A stretch of 64,000 bases of DNA from Actinokineospora diospyrosa (GCF_024171925.1 NZ_JAMTCO010000007.1:186001-250000); one strand, 5' to 3'; positions 1-8,300 are shown, counted from the first letter of the stretch. Notes: a model not told the origin generated them from the letters alone. Translations and numbers: made by a program.

Positions 1-2154
1 CACCCGCAGCACGTCATCCCGGAGCCGGGTGAGTTCCGCCAGCGCCACTGCCGCCCCCTCGGCCTTGCCCCGCCACATGGCCAGGTTGCCCCGGGTTCGC
101 AGCGTGGCCGGGTGGTCCGGCCCGAGCACCCGTGACTGGTCAGCGAGCAAGTCGAACAACGCGTCAACCGCCCCGACGGCGTCGCCCGCCATCCCACGGC
201 AGTCGGCGAGGCCCCGCCGGGTGATCAGGGTCGCCGGGTGGTCTTGGTCCAAGACCCGCAGTTGGTCGGCCAGCAGGTCCGCGTACGCCCGCGCCGCCGC
301 GACGGGGTCACCCGCGTCCGCGAGGCAGGCGGCGAGGTTGTTGCGCGTGGCGAGGGTGTTCGGGTGCTCGGGCCCCAACACCCGTCGTTGGTCGTCGAGC
401 AGTCCGGCGAGCTCGGCGACCGCGCCGGGCCCGTCCCCGGCAACTTGCCGCCAGTGCGCGAGGTTGTGCCGAGAGGCCAGCGCCAGCAGGTCATCCGGAC
501 CGAGGACACGCACGATGTCGTCCAATGCGGCCGTGTACTCCCGCACCGCGCCCGCGACGTCGCCCGCCACCCCAAGCCAATGGGCCAGTCCACACCGGAT
601 CCCGAGCGTGTCCGCGTTGTGCGGTCCGAAGACGCGCACGGCGTCCACCAAGAGGTCAGCGAGAATCGTTGTCGCGCAGGCGACGTCCCCGGATTCGCCT
701 CGCCACAGGGCCAGGCTGTTGCGGGCGAGCAGGGCGAAGGGGTGGTCCTCGCCGAGGACCCGAACCAGGTCCGGGAGCAGAGCGGCCAGGTCCCGCGCCG
801 CACCAGCGGAGTCCCCCAACTCGCCGCGCCAGCGCGCCGCGTTCTGCCGAGCGGCCAACGCGTCCACGTGGTCGGGACCGAGCCGAGCCTGCGCTTCCGC
901 GGCGATCTCCCGATAGCGCTCGGCCGCGGCAAGTACCTGTCCCGCGTTGCCCAGGCTGTCGGCGACGCGGAACAACAAGGCGTAACCCGGGGTGGTCCAC
1001 AAGTGCGGTCCGCAGTGCTCGGTCAACGCGATCGCGTTTGCCCGGAACACCGGAACCCGCTCAACCGCTGGCCAGCAGGACTTGAACGCGCCGACCAGCG
1101 GCCCGATCAGGCTGGGGAGGTCGTCGAGCTGCGCCCGGGTGGCGTGCTGGACCAGGGCGTGCGCCCGGATCAGCGGATCCGGCTCGCCGCCGACGGTGAT
1201 CAGGCTGAAGCGGCGGAGCGCGGTCAGGCCGCCTTCGGTGTCCACCCCCGGGGCGGCCGCGGCCAGCAGTGACAGCGGGATGCCGTCCGGGCTCAGCACC
1301 GAGATCACGTCGAGCACCGCCCTCGCGGCGCCGACGGGAGCGAGTCGATCGGCCGCCGCCACCGAGATCGCCCATGTTGTGACCACCGTGTCGCTGCGAC
1401 CGTCGGCGCTCGTCCAGTCGGTGGGGAACATCGCGTCCAGAGCCTCAGTGCGCCACTTCCGGACGTACTTGGCGTAGGTCATGCCCGGCACCATCGACAC
1501 GTACGCTGTGGCCTGCCCTAACGCCAAAGGCAGGTGGCCTAACAAGTTCGCCAGCTCTTCACCGGTTTCGCCCAGGTAGGACAAGGACTCCTCGGGCGTG
1601 AAGACCCGCAGGTCGACCATGAGGCGATCCGCCGCCCGCAGGGAGGGTTCGTTGCGGCGGGTGGTCACGACCAGCCTGCCGGTCTCGCGGGTGTGCGGCC
1701 ACAAGCCCACGATGTCCGCTGGATCGGTCAGGTCGTCGAACACCAACAACCACCGCTTGGTCGTGGTCGCGCACCAATCCAAGAAGGGCTTCTCGTCGTC
1801 GACCGGCTGACCGGTGACTACCGCCCCCAGCTCGGCGAACCCGTTGATCACCCCGGCCCTCGTTGACGCGGTGACCCAGCCCAGGAGTTCGACGTCGTGC
1901 GTTCGGTTGGCGTAGTCGGCTGCCAGTTGGGTCTTGCCCACGCCGCCCAGTCCGGACAGGACCACGCCACCCGCCGTCAACGCCTCGAGGTCCGGCACTG
2001 AGCGGGGCTGGAATCCGTCCACCACTACCGGCACTGCTCCAGACCTATAGGGCAGCCGTTGCTGTGGTGCGGCGTTGAAGTAGACGTTCCCGTGTACAGC
2101 GCCTGTCTGCAGGACGTTCCCCGAGACGTGCCCTGCCTGCACGTTCTCGGTCAT
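1..2154 (-). CDS. NB-ARC/TPR STAND-type signalling ATPase (C-terminus off window)
   Basis: The minus-strand frame is open from the ATG at 2154 to the window edge (718 codons, incomplete). The N-terminus has a Gly/Val-periodic stretch (GHVSGNVLQTG) typical of actinomycete NB-ARC proteins. The ATPase follows: P-loop GLGGVGKTQLA at about residues 66-76, Walker-B-like WLLVFDDLTDP at about 137-147, the TTR sensor in GRLVVTTRR, and GLPLAL-like GHLPLALGQ near 205-213. Beyond residue 400 come kinesin-light-chain-type TPRs with repeated LGPDH and HPATL signatures. STAND proteins are ligand-triggered oligomeric switches; ligand and output here are unknown. The start overlaps the P450 stop by 4 bp (ATGA), so the two are probably translationally coupled. 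Two rare TTA codons lie at 1540-1542 and 1519-1521, which could make translation depend on a bldA-like tRNA. Confidence 0.88.
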   Translation of the reverse strand, partial: MTENVQAGHVSGNVLQTGAVHGNVYFNAAPQQRLPYRSGAVPVVVDGFQPRSVPDLEALTAGGVVLSGLGGVGKTQLAADYANRTHDVELLGWVTASTRAGVINGFAELGAVVTGQPVDDEKPFLDWCATTTKRWLLVFDDLTDPADIVGLWPHTRETGRLVVTTRRNEPSLRAADRLMVDLRVFTPEESLSYLGETGEELANLLGHLPLALGQATAYVSMVPGMTYAKYVRKWRTEALDAMFPTDWTSADGRSDTVVTTWAISVAAADRLAPVGAARAVLDVISVLSPDGIPLSLLAAAAPGVDTEGGLTALRRFSLITVGGEPDPLIRAHALVQHATRAQLDDLPSLIGPLVGAFKSCWPAVERVPVFRANAIALTEHCGPHLWTTPGYALLFRVADSLGNAGQVLAAAERYREIAAEAQARLGPDHVDALAARQNAARWRGELGDSAGAARDLAALLPDLVRVLGEDHPFALLARNSLALWRGESGDVACATTILADLLVDAVRVFGPHNADTLGIRCGLAHWLGVAGDVAGAVREYTAALDDIVRVLGPDDLLALASRHNLAHWRQVAGDGPGAVAELAGLLDDQRRVLGPEHPNTLATRNNLAACLADAGDPVAAARAYADLLADQLRVLDQDHPATLITRRGLADCRGMAGDAVGAVDALFDLLADQSRVLGPDHPATLRTRGNLAMWRGKAEGAAVALAELTRLRDDVLRV

Positions 2155-3311
2155 ACGGCCACCGGCAGCGTTCGCAGGCCTCGGATCACGAACTCCGGCC
2201 GTCGCGCGGGTTCGGTGGCCAAGTGGAGAGTGGGCAGCTGCACCAGTGCCTGAAGCGCCGCCGCGATTTCGACGCGGGCCAGAGGAGCGCCCACGCAGTA
2301 GTGGATGCCCGCGCCGAAGCTCAAGTGCGGGTTCGGCGATCGTGTGATGTCGAAGCGATCCGGCTCCGCGAAGACCTCGGGATCCCGCGCCGCCGCGCCC
2401 AGCAAGGCGGCGATCTTGGCGCCAGGCTCCAGTTCCCACCCCGCGATGCTCACCGGCGCAGTGGCCGTGCGTTCGAACAGTTGCAGTGGAGCGTCGTAGC
2501 GCAGCAGTTCCTCCACTGCGGACGGCAGGAGCGACGGAGTCGCCACCAACAGGTCCCACTGGTCGCGGTTCAGCAGGAGCGCGAGCACCCCGTTCCCGAT
2601 CACGTTGACCGTCGCCTCGTGCCCGGCCATCAGCAGCAGCACGCCGGTCGCCACCAGTTCGTCGTCCGTCAACCGGTCTGAGCCGTCGCGGACCGCAACG
2701 AGGTCGCTGATCAGGTTGTCACCCGGCCGGGTGGCCAAAGCGCGCAAGTACTGGGAAAACTCCGAAGACGCCTGCTCGGCGGCGGCCGCTTGAGCTGGGG
2801 ACAGGCCGTACTCGTACATCTTCACGATCGCGTTCGACCACGGCCGCAGCAGGCCCCGATCCTCGGGCGGTACCCCCAGCAGCTCGCCGATCACCTCCAC
2901 CGGCAGCGGCTCCGCCAGGTGTTCCAGCAGGTCAGCGGACCCCTCGGCCTCGATCCGCGCCACCATCGAGGCCACCATCGACGACGCGAGGCGCTCGACC
3001 ATCGGGCGGAGTCGTTCGGTGTGGCCGCGGCCGAACGCCGCTGAGATGAGGCGGCGCAGGCGGGTGTGGGTTGGGGGTTCGTTCTCCAGCAACGAGTTGC
3101 GGTGCAGCATGTTGAACGCCGCGAACTCGGGCACCGGCTCCTTGTCCTTCCACAGCCTCCCCAGGCTGCGGTTGCGCAAGATGGCCGAACAAGCCGCGTG
3201 GGACACGGCCACCGGTAGGCCCAACTCCTCGTGCCAGAGGACCTCTCTCTCGTTGCGCATGGCTGCGAACGTGGGATACGGGTCGGCGACGAAGGACGGG
3301 TCGAGAGGCAC
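2151..3311 (-). CDS. cytochrome P450
   Basis: This 386-residue protein is close to the usual size of a soluble bacterial P450 (about 400). It shows the I-helix oxygen-activation motif (LLMAGHEATVN, about residue 227), the K-helix ExxR (EELLR) and the heme-ligand loop FGAGIHYCVGAPLAR with the cysteine thiolate ligand. P450s insert oxygen from O2 using electrons from ferredoxin; no redox partner is encoded nearby, so substrate and partner are unknown. The GTG at 3311 was chosen because the next residues already match the family N-terminus (DPSFVADPYPTFAAMR). It is the upstream gene of a two-gene unit: its TGA overlaps the ATG of the NB-ARC gene. Expression probably starts in the 94-bp divergent gap to the DUF5926 gene. 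Confidence 0.95.
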   Translation of the reverse strand: MPLDPSFVADPYPTFAAMRNEREVLWHEELGLPVAVSHAACSAILRNRSLGRLWKDKEPVPEFAAFNMLHRNSLLENEPPTHTRLRRLISAAFGRGHTERLRPMVERLASSMVASMVARIEAEGSADLLEHLAEPLPVEVIGELLGVPPEDRGLLRPWSNAIVKMYEYGLSPAQAAAAEQASSEFSQYLRALATRPGDNLISDLVAVRDGSDRLTDDELVATGVLLLMAGHEATVNVIGNGVLALLLNRDQWDLLVATPSLLPSAVEELLRYDAPLQLFERTATAPVSIAGWELEPGAKIAALLGAAARDPEVFAEPDRFDITRSPNPHLSFGAGIHYCVGAPLARVEIAAALQALVQLPTLHLATEPARRPEFVIRGLRTLPVAV

Positions 3312-3405
3312 CGATCCATCTTGCGCTACCCACAGCAGGAATGGTTATCCGCGATTGGGTAGCGTCGGCGCACATCGTTCACTGGTTTCGACGAGGAGTT
3401 ACCCG

Positions 3406-4362
3406 ATGTCCAGGCGATCCGCCGTGAAGAACGTGCGTAAGGCCAAGGCCCCGGACGCGTCGGGCATCGGTCCCCGCCAGCCTTGCCCGTGTGGGTCTGG
3501 CAAGCGCTACAAGGCGTGCCACGGCACGGCAGGTGGCGTGGTCGAGGTTGCCGTAGCCCGCCCGTTCGAGGGACTCGCGGGGGAGTGCGAACTGGTCGCT
3601 CTACGCGAGTTCGTCCCCTCCGGCACGGCAGCGCTACCGCTGGTCGGGCAGGAGCGCGAGATCACCCTCGCCACCGTGCTGCCCATGGCTGCGGCCGCGT
3701 TGGTCCGCGCTGACGGGATCGCCTACGTCGGCCTGCAGGTGCAGACCCGCTCCAGCGACATCAGCCGCGACCTGGCCCGCGCCGTCCGCTGGGCGCTGAC
3801 CGCCGAGCCCGGCGACGTGCTGCCGGTCGTCGGCCCGGACACCGACGCGGGGGACAAGCCCGAGCGGCTGCAGGACCTGGTCGCGATCGACGCGCCGCTG
3901 GAAGCCACCGTGCACACCGACTTCGCCTGGTGGATGCCTGCCGACAGCGAGCCGACCGGTGAGGTCGCGCTGTCGCTGGAGCGGGCGAACAGCGCCATCC
4001 TGCCCACCGAGCGGGTCGGCCCCGCCGCCTACTGGGTCGACGCGGGCGAGAAGGCGCACCTGCGCTGGGTCCGCCCCGAGCCCGAGGAGGACCTGCTCGC
4101 CGCGCTGGCCCGGCTGCACGCGCGCGGTGAGCTCGGCATCGGCGACGGCTCCCGGTACGCGGGCTCGTTCCGCGCGCACGGCCTGCTCGTCCCGGTGTGG
4201 GACCTCGACCGCGAGCCGCACGCCCGCGAGTGGACCGAGGCCGTCGAGCAGCTCGGCACCCGCCTCGACGCCGCGCTGGCCTCGCTCGCCGACGAGCCGC
4301 TGACCTACGACGAGCGCCGCGCCCGCGACGGCCTCCTCGGCCGCCAGATCACCATCCGGTGA
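3406..4362 (+). CDS. DUF5926 protein with SEC-C zinc-binding motif
   Basis: This 318-residue protein has a SEC-C-type zinc knuckle near residue 25 (RQPCPCGSGKRYKACHG), the Cys-rich motif also found at the SecA C-terminus. The remainder matches the DUF5926 family of Actinobacteria, whose function is not established. I chose the ATG at 3406 because GAGGAG lies 8 nt upstream, although the frame is open further 5'. No signal peptide or membrane segment is visible, so it is probably cytosolic. Its stop overlaps the GTG of the DUF952 gene (GTGA), forming a two-gene operon. The role of the zinc motif is inferred from homology only. Confidence 0.85.
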   Translation: MSRRSAVKNVRKAKAPDASGIGPRQPCPCGSGKRYKACHGTAGGVVEVAVARPFEGLAGECELVALREFVPSGTAALPLVGQEREITLATVLPMAAAALVRADGIAYVGLQVQTRSSDISRDLARAVRWALTAEPGDVLPVVGPDTDAGDKPERLQDLVAIDAPLEATVHTDFAWWMPADSEPTGEVALSLERANSAILPTERVGPAAYWVDAGEKAHLRWVRPEPEEDLLAALARLHARGELGIGDGSRYAGSFRAHGLLVPVWDLDREPHAREWTEAVEQLGTRLDAALASLADEPLTYDERRARDGLLGRQITIR

Positions 4363-4694
4363 TCCTGCACATCCGCGCCGCGGCGGACTGGCCAGCCGAG
4401 GAGATCCACCCGCTCGACGGCGAGGCGTTCGTGCACTGCTCCGACCCGGGAACCGTGCACCTGCCCGCCAACCGCCTGTTCGCGGGCCGGACCGACCTGC
4501 TCCTGCTGGCGGTCGACCCGGCTCGCCTCGGCGTCGCGCTCCGCTGGGAACCCGGGTCGCCGCCCATCCCCGGCGGCCCGTGGTTCCCGCACGTCTACGG
4601 CCCGATCCCGGCGTCGGCCGTGGTCGCGGTGCACGCGTTCCCGCCGGGTCCGGACGGCTTGTTCGAGCTGCCGGAAGCGCTCGCCCAGCGCTAG
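4359..4694 (+). CDS. DUF952 family protein
   Basis: This is a 111-residue cytosolic protein starting at GTG 4359, inside the stop of the DUF5926 gene. It carries family signatures: an LHIR...W start, the GEAFVHCSDPG segment near residue 25, and a WFPHVYGPIP segment near residue 75. DUF952 is a small widespread family of unknown biochemical function, sometimes linked to a glutathione-S-transferase-like neighbour. The coupled position suggests co-expression with DUF5926, but no pathway can be read from the context. Confidence 0.85.
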   Translation: MILHIRAAADWPAEEIHPLDGEAFVHCSDPGTVHLPANRLFAGRTDLLLLAVDPARLGVALRWEPGSPPIPGGPWFPHVYGPIPASAVVAVHAFPPGPDGLFELPEALAQR

Positions 4695-4730
4695 GCAGCA
4701 GCGGCAGATAACGGTGGCGTAACGCCCGGC

Positions 4731-4757
4731 AACCGGTTTCCGGGGCCGGGCGTGCTC
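4731..4757 (+). promoter_or_regulatory. candidate SigE-family/ECF-type promoter of lipoprotein A
   Basis: The upstream regions of the two lipoprotein genes share about 75 bp. The shared core is GGCAACCGG, then CGTGCTC, with 16 nt between AACC (4731-4734) and CGTGCTC (4751-4757). The same spacing recurs at 5505-5531. A further conserved block (ATAACGGTGG) lies just upstream. This looks like a -35/-10 pair for an alternative sigma factor, most simply the one encoded at 6333-6815. That assignment is inference. Confidence 0.5.
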
Positions 4758-4807
4758 TCGATGTCAGGGGCTGGACGGACCGGCCCCCGCGTCCAGGGGG
4801 AACCACA

Positions 4808-5473
4808 ATGTCGAAGAAGTCGTTGCTGCACAAGGGTTTGCTGGTCGTCATCGCGGCGTCCGGGTTCGCGTTGGCCGCCTGTAGCGCGGACCCCGCCCCG
4901 GCCGCCGCGCCCGCCCCGACCACCACCACACAGACCACCGCCACGCAGGCCGATGCAGCGACCCCGACCCCGGCGGACGTCCCAGCCGCCGTCCCGGTCG
5001 CACCAGCCGCGCCGTCGAACACCCCGGCCAAGCCCGCCGCGCCCGCGAAGCCGGAGGCCGCCAAGCGCACCGCGATCCTCGGCCCGGACGGCTTCGGCTC
5101 GCTCAAGCTGGGCATGACCGCCGAGCAGGCCCTCGCCACGGGCCGCATCCTGCCGCAGACGCCCGGTGGCTCGCCCGCGCCGTGCACCATGTACCGCGCG
5201 CCGGGTCAGCCGGACAACTCCTACTCGGTCGGCATCTCCGACAAGGACGGCGTCGTGCTGATCTTCGGCTACGGCGGCGCCCGCACCCCGGAGGGCATCG
5301 GCATCGGGTCGACCAGGGCCCAGGTCAAGCGCGCCTACCCGAAGCTCGAGGACGGCCCGAACCACTCCGGTGCCGCCGTTCCCGGTCACCCGGGCACCGC
5401 CTACGGCTTCGCCATCGTCGACGACAAGGTGACCCAGCTCTGGCTCGACCGGAACCAGAACTGCGTCGGATGA
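4808..5473 (+). CDS. lipoprotein A with shared sensor-like domain
   Basis: A 221-residue lipoprotein. It has a basic N-terminus, a hydrophobic stretch and a lipobox (ALAAC, Cys near residue 26), then an Ala/Pro/Thr-rich linker to about residue 90. The C-terminal domain of about 120 residues has FGSLKLGM at its start, GGARTPEGIGIGSTRAQV in the middle and ends in NCVG. The same domain recurs in the next lipoprotein and in the membrane protein at 6815-7564, with two conserved cysteines in each copy. It is presumably anchored on the outer face of the membrane. No known enzyme motif is visible and the function is unknown. The ATG is preceded by a GGGGGA ribosome site. Confidence 0.85.
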   Translation: MSKKSLLHKGLLVVIAASGFALAACSADPAPAAAPAPTTTTQTTATQADAATPTPADVPAAVPVAPAAPSNTPAKPAAPAKPEAAKRTAILGPDGFGSLKLGMTAEQALATGRILPQTPGGSPAPCTMYRAPGQPDNSYSVGISDKDGVVLIFGYGGARTPEGIGIGSTRAQVKRAYPKLEDGPNHSGAAVPGHPGTAYGFAIVDDKVTQLWLDRNQNCVG

Positions 5474-5504
5474 CCGGCGACATAACGGTGGGATCACGCC
5501 GGGC

Positions 5505-5531
5505 AACCGGTCAGCCGGGCCCGGCGTGCTC
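5505..5531 (+). promoter_or_regulatory. candidate SigE-family/ECF-type promoter of lipoprotein B
   Basis: A paralogous copy of the promoter at 4731-4757: AACC at 5505-5508, a 16-nt spacer, and CGTGCTC at 5525-5531, with ATAACGGTGG upstream at about 5482-5491. Conservation at identical spacing while the intervening bases vary argues for functional promoter elements. Confidence 0.5.
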
Positions 5532-5580
5532 CCGGTGTCGACGGTTGGAAGGCCCGGCCACGACATCGAGGGGAATCACC

Positions 5581-6279
5581 ATGTCCACCAAGTCGTTGCC
5601 GCGCAGGGGGTTCGTCGCGGCCATCGGCCTGCTCGCGATCGCCGCCTGCAGCGCCGAACCGCCACCGGGGGCCGCGCAGGCACCTAGTTCGGCCGCCGCA
5701 GTGTCGAGTTCTGCAGAGTCGAGCGCTGCGGTGTCGAGCGCTGTGGTGTCGAGTCCCGCGAGCGCCCCCGCGGCAGCCGCCCCCGTCGCCCCGCCCGCCG
5801 CCACTCCCACCACGTCGGCCACTCCCACGCCCGCGATACGGGTGCCCGTCAAGTACGCACCGGTGATCGGACCGACCGGCTACGGGTCCCTCACGCTCGG
5901 CATGACCCTGCGGCAGGCCGTCGACACCGGCCGGGTCCTGCCGCCCGACCAGCTCTCCGACGTCGCCGAGCCCTGCCGCCTGCTCCGGGTGCCCGGCCAG
6001 GTGACCGGTCTGCGGGTCGGGCTCATCGACGGCGTCGGCGTCGTCTCCATCCCCGGCTACGGCGGCGCCCGGACACCGGAGGACATCGGCCCCGGTTCCA
6101 CCAGGGCCCAGGTCAAGCGCACCTACCCGGGGTTCAGGGAGTGGTCTGGCGGCATCGCCGTCGCCGTCCCCGGCCACCCGGCCAACCAGTACGCGTTCGA
6201 CTTCGGCGGCGCGGACCTCGACGACGACCGGGTGGGCAGCGTCGAGCTGTCGGTCAAGGACCGGGGCTGTGCCGGGTGA
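5581..6279 (+). CDS. lipoprotein B, paralogue of lipoprotein A
   Basis: A 232-residue lipoprotein starting at ATG 5581 behind GAGGGGA. It has a signal sequence with lipobox (AIAAC near residue 22) and a long Ser/Ala-rich linker made of repeated SSAAV-like units. The C-terminal domain (YGSLTLGM, GGARTPEDIGPGSTRAQV, final CAG) is clearly related to lipoprotein A and to the C-terminal domain of the anti-sigma-like protein. It probably arose by tandem duplication that included the promoter. It lies 53 bp before the sigma-factor start and may be co-transcribed with it. Function unknown. Confidence 0.85.
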   Translation: MSTKSLPRRGFVAAIGLLAIAACSAEPPPGAAQAPSSAAAVSSSAESSAAVSSAVVSSPASAPAAAAPVAPPAATPTTSATPTPAIRVPVKYAPVIGPTGYGSLTLGMTLRQAVDTGRVLPPDQLSDVAEPCRLLRVPGQVTGLRVGLIDGVGVVSIPGYGGARTPEDIGPGSTRAQVKRTYPGFREWSGGIAVAVPGHPANQYAFDFGGADLDDDRVGSVELSVKDRGCAG

Positions 6280-6332
6280 CTGACATGATCATGCTCGCTG
6301 CTGCACGCGAGGTCGAGGGGGAGAGCGCGGCG

Positions 6333-6815
6333 ATGGAGGAGTTCGCGGACTTCGTCGCGGGCGCGATGCCGGGCCTGCTGCGCTACGGCCACGCGCTCAC
6401 CGGCAACCCGCACGACGCGGCCGACCTGGTCCAGGGTGTGCTGGAGAAGATCGGTTCGCGGTGGTCGGCGGTGGTCCGCAAGGCGGGTGATCCGCTCGCC
6501 TACACCCGCCGCGCCATGGCCAACGCGCACGTCAGCCGCTGGCGGCGCACCCGGCGGGAGAACCTGGTCGCCGACGTGCCCGAGGCCCCGGCCGACCGGG
6601 TGCGCTACGCCTTCGAGGACGAGCCGCTGTGGCAGGCGCTGCGGGCGTTGCCGCCCAAGCAGCGGGCCGTGGTCGTGCTCCGCTACTACGAGGGCCTCTC
6701 CGAGGCCGAGATCGCACAGACCCTGGGCGTCAGCGCGGGGACGGTGAAAAGCCAGGCCAGCAAGGCCATGGCGACACTGCGGACGCGACTTGGCGCGCCC
6801 GCGGAGGGCAGGTGA
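6333..6815 (+). CDS. SigE-family (ECF-type) RNA polymerase sigma factor
   Basis: A 160-residue sigma factor. Region 2 contains HALTGNPHDAADLVQGVL near the N-terminus. Region 4 contains the helix-turn-helix LPPKQRAVVVLRYYEGLSEAEI plus GVSAGTVKSQ. This is the layout of the actinobacterial SigE-family group. I chose ATG 6333 because GAGGGGGAGA sits about 9 nt upstream; ATG 6285 would add 16 residues and has no clear ribosome site. Its stop overlaps the start of the membrane protein downstream, the usual sigma/anti-sigma layout. It likely directs transcription from the two AACC-N16-CGTGCTC promoters (inference). Confidence 0.9.
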   Translation: MEEFADFVAGAMPGLLRYGHALTGNPHDAADLVQGVLEKIGSRWSAVVRKAGDPLAYTRRAMANAHVSRWRRTRRENLVADVPEAPADRVRYAFEDEPLWQALRALPPKQRAVVVLRYYEGLSEAEIAQTLGVSAGTVKSQASKAMATLRTRLGAPAEGR

Positions 6816-7564
6816 TGGGCATGGACATCGACGACGAGCTGCGCAGGTTGTTCGCCGACGACCGGCTGGACCTCCCGGTCCGCCCCGGCGCGACGGACGC
6901 CGTGGTCACCGGTGCCGGTAGGCGGCGCAGGCGGCGGCAGGCGGTCACGGCCGCGAGCGGCGTGCTCACCGCGGTGGCCCTGCTGATCGGCGGTATCACG
7001 CTCGGCGGGCTCAACACCTCGTCCGCCCCACCCGGCCAGCAGGTCTTGCCGACGCTGACCACCACGACCGTCCAGGCCACCAAGGTCGCCGCACCGCCGA
7101 CCTCCACCGTGGTGATCTCGCAGATGACGGGCAGCAGCATGTCCGGCTCGGTCAGCACCGTGCCGGAGTTGCGGCCCGCCGGGTTCAGCAAGATCCGGCT
7201 CGGGATGTCGGTGGCGGAGGCCGAGGCGACCGGGGAACTGGTCGCGCTCGAGGTGAAGTCGCGGGACTGCAAGGCCTACAACTTCAAGGCTTACACCGCG
7301 GAGAACTCGATGGCGGTCGGCATCTCACCGACCGACGGCGTGGTGGCGATCTTCCCGCCGCCCGGGGCGCGCACCCCCGAGGGGATCGGCCACGGCTCGC
7401 CCGAGGCCGATGTCCGCAACGCCTACCCGGCGGGCACCACCGACGCGCACGGTTACTGGATCGTCGACCTGGGCGATGGCAAGGCCTACTCGTTCGGGTT
7501 CGGCCGGGACAAGGCGGTCACCGAGATCGGGCTCTACAGCGACAAGCAGATGTGCTTCGGATAG
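6815..7564 (+). CDS. membrane anti-sigma-like protein with the lipoprotein-type extracytoplasmic domain
   Basis: A 249-residue protein. The cytoplasmic N-terminus is about 45 residues (MDIDDELRRLFADDRLDL), then an Arg-rich stop-transfer stretch and one membrane segment at about 48-68. A Thr/Ser/Val-rich linker leads to a C-terminal domain homologous to those of the two lipoproteins (FSKIRLGMSVAEAEATG, GARTPEGIGHGSPEADV, final CFG). Position and topology fit a transmembrane anti-sigma factor, but the N-terminus lacks an obvious zinc-binding HxxxCxxC motif, so the call rests on context. The ATG at 6815 overlaps the sigma stop and has GGAGGG upstream. The shared domain suggests that the sensor and the lipoproteins recognise the same ligand. 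Confidence 0.75.
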   Translation: MGMDIDDELRRLFADDRLDLPVRPGATDAVVTGAGRRRRRRQAVTAASGVLTAVALLIGGITLGGLNTSSAPPGQQVLPTLTTTTVQATKVAAPPTSTVVISQMTGSSMSGSVSTVPELRPAGFSKIRLGMSVAEAEATGELVALEVKSRDCKAYNFKAYTAENSMAVGISPTDGVVAIFPPPGARTPEGIGHGSPEADVRNAYPAGTTDAHGYWIVDLGDGKAYSFGFGRDKAVTEIGLYSDKQMCFG

Positions 7565-7568
7565 CCAG

Positions 7569-7603
7569 AAGACGGGAGCGGGCCTGGGGGCTGCTCCCGT
7601 CTT
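7569..7603. terminator. bidirectional hairpin terminator
   Basis: Perfect 11-bp inverted repeat AAGACGGGAGC/GCTCCCGTCTT with a 13-nt loop, just after the anti-sigma-like stop. It is convergent with the ferritin gene. Short direct repeats (CTCGCTGTTAGA) follow at about 7632-7656. Confidence 0.75.
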
Positions 7604-7652
7604 CGTCTTACCGCTAGAGCCAGCTGCTGCAGCTCGCTGTTAGATCTCGCTG

Positions 7653-8183
7653 TTAGAGCTTGCCGCCCGCGGCGCGCGGCGCCAGCGGGTCGTCGCCGTT
7701 GTCACCGACGTGCTCGCGGGCCAGGTGCGCCTCGACGTCGAACAGGTTGCCGTTGGAGCGCTTGACGACGTTGAGCAGGGTGCGCATCGAGGCGACTTCC
7801 TCGACCTGTTCCTTGAGGAACCACTGCATGAACTGCTCGCCCTTGTAGTCGTCCTCGTCCCTGGCGACCTTGGCGAGGTTGACGATCTCGTCGGTCACCG
7901 CGCGCTCCTGCTGCAGCGCGAGGGTGACCAGCTCGGCGGCGTCAGCGAACTCGTTGCGCACCTCGTCGACACCGGGCACGGACACCGGGACGTCGTTGTC
8001 GAGCAGGTACTGGGTGAGCATCATCGCGTGGTTGCGCTCTTCCAGCGACTGCCTATAGAAGTGGTGGGCCAACCGGGGGAGGTCTTGGCCGTCGAACCAC
8101 ACCGCCAGCGCGACATACTGCTGGGACGCGGTGAACTCGTTGCGGATCTGCACCTGCAGCAGCTTGTGGAACTTGGAGGTCAT
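7653..8183 (-). CDS. ferritin (BfrB-like iron-storage protein)
   Basis: A 176-residue ferritin similar in size to the mycobacterial heme-free ferritin BfrB. Helix A carries the ferroxidase glutamate (QIRNEFTASQQY) and helix B the ExxH pair (SLEERNHAMML); later glutamates (LQQERAVTDEI, FLKEQVEEVASM) complete the di-iron centre. Twenty-four subunits would form a cytosolic shell oxidising Fe2+ and storing ferric mineral. Upstream there is an IdeR-like box at 8282-8300 and a weaker half-match at 8252-8270. This resembles known mycobacterial bfrB control, where iron-loaded IdeR activates through tandem boxes. Regulation here is inferred from sequence. Confidence 0.95.
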   Translation of the reverse strand: MTSKFHKLLQVQIRNEFTASQQYVALAVWFDGQDLPRLAHHFYRQSLEERNHAMMLTQYLLDNDVPVSVPGVDEVRNEFADAAELVTLALQQERAVTDEIVNLAKVARDEDDYKGEQFMQWFLKEQVEEVASMRTLLNVVKRSNGNLFDVEAHLAREHVGDNGDDPLAPRAAGGKL

Positions 8184-8281
8184 GCCCTCAGACGGTACGC
8201 GATTGCCGCGCCTATCGCGCTATTCGTCCCCCATTTCGGCGGCCATTTTGATCACGTTAGGCAAGGCTGTGGAAACATAAT

Positions 8282-8300
8282 TCAGGTTAGCCATTCCTAA
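8282..8300. promoter_or_regulatory. IdeR/DtxR-like iron box
   Basis: The 19-mer TCAGGTTAGCCATTCCTAA matches about 15 of 19 positions of the IdeR/DtxR consensus, allowing S at the centre. It lies in the gap between ferritin (minus) and a 32-residue membrane protein (plus). A second partial match with core GTTAGGC spans 8252-8270. Confidence 0.6.

Noticed and set aside
3634-5190. Long minus-strand frame (518 codons) over the DUF5926-DUF952-lipoprotein region
   Set aside because: It is antisense to three genes with clear domains and ribosome sites; the open frame reflects high GC third positions.
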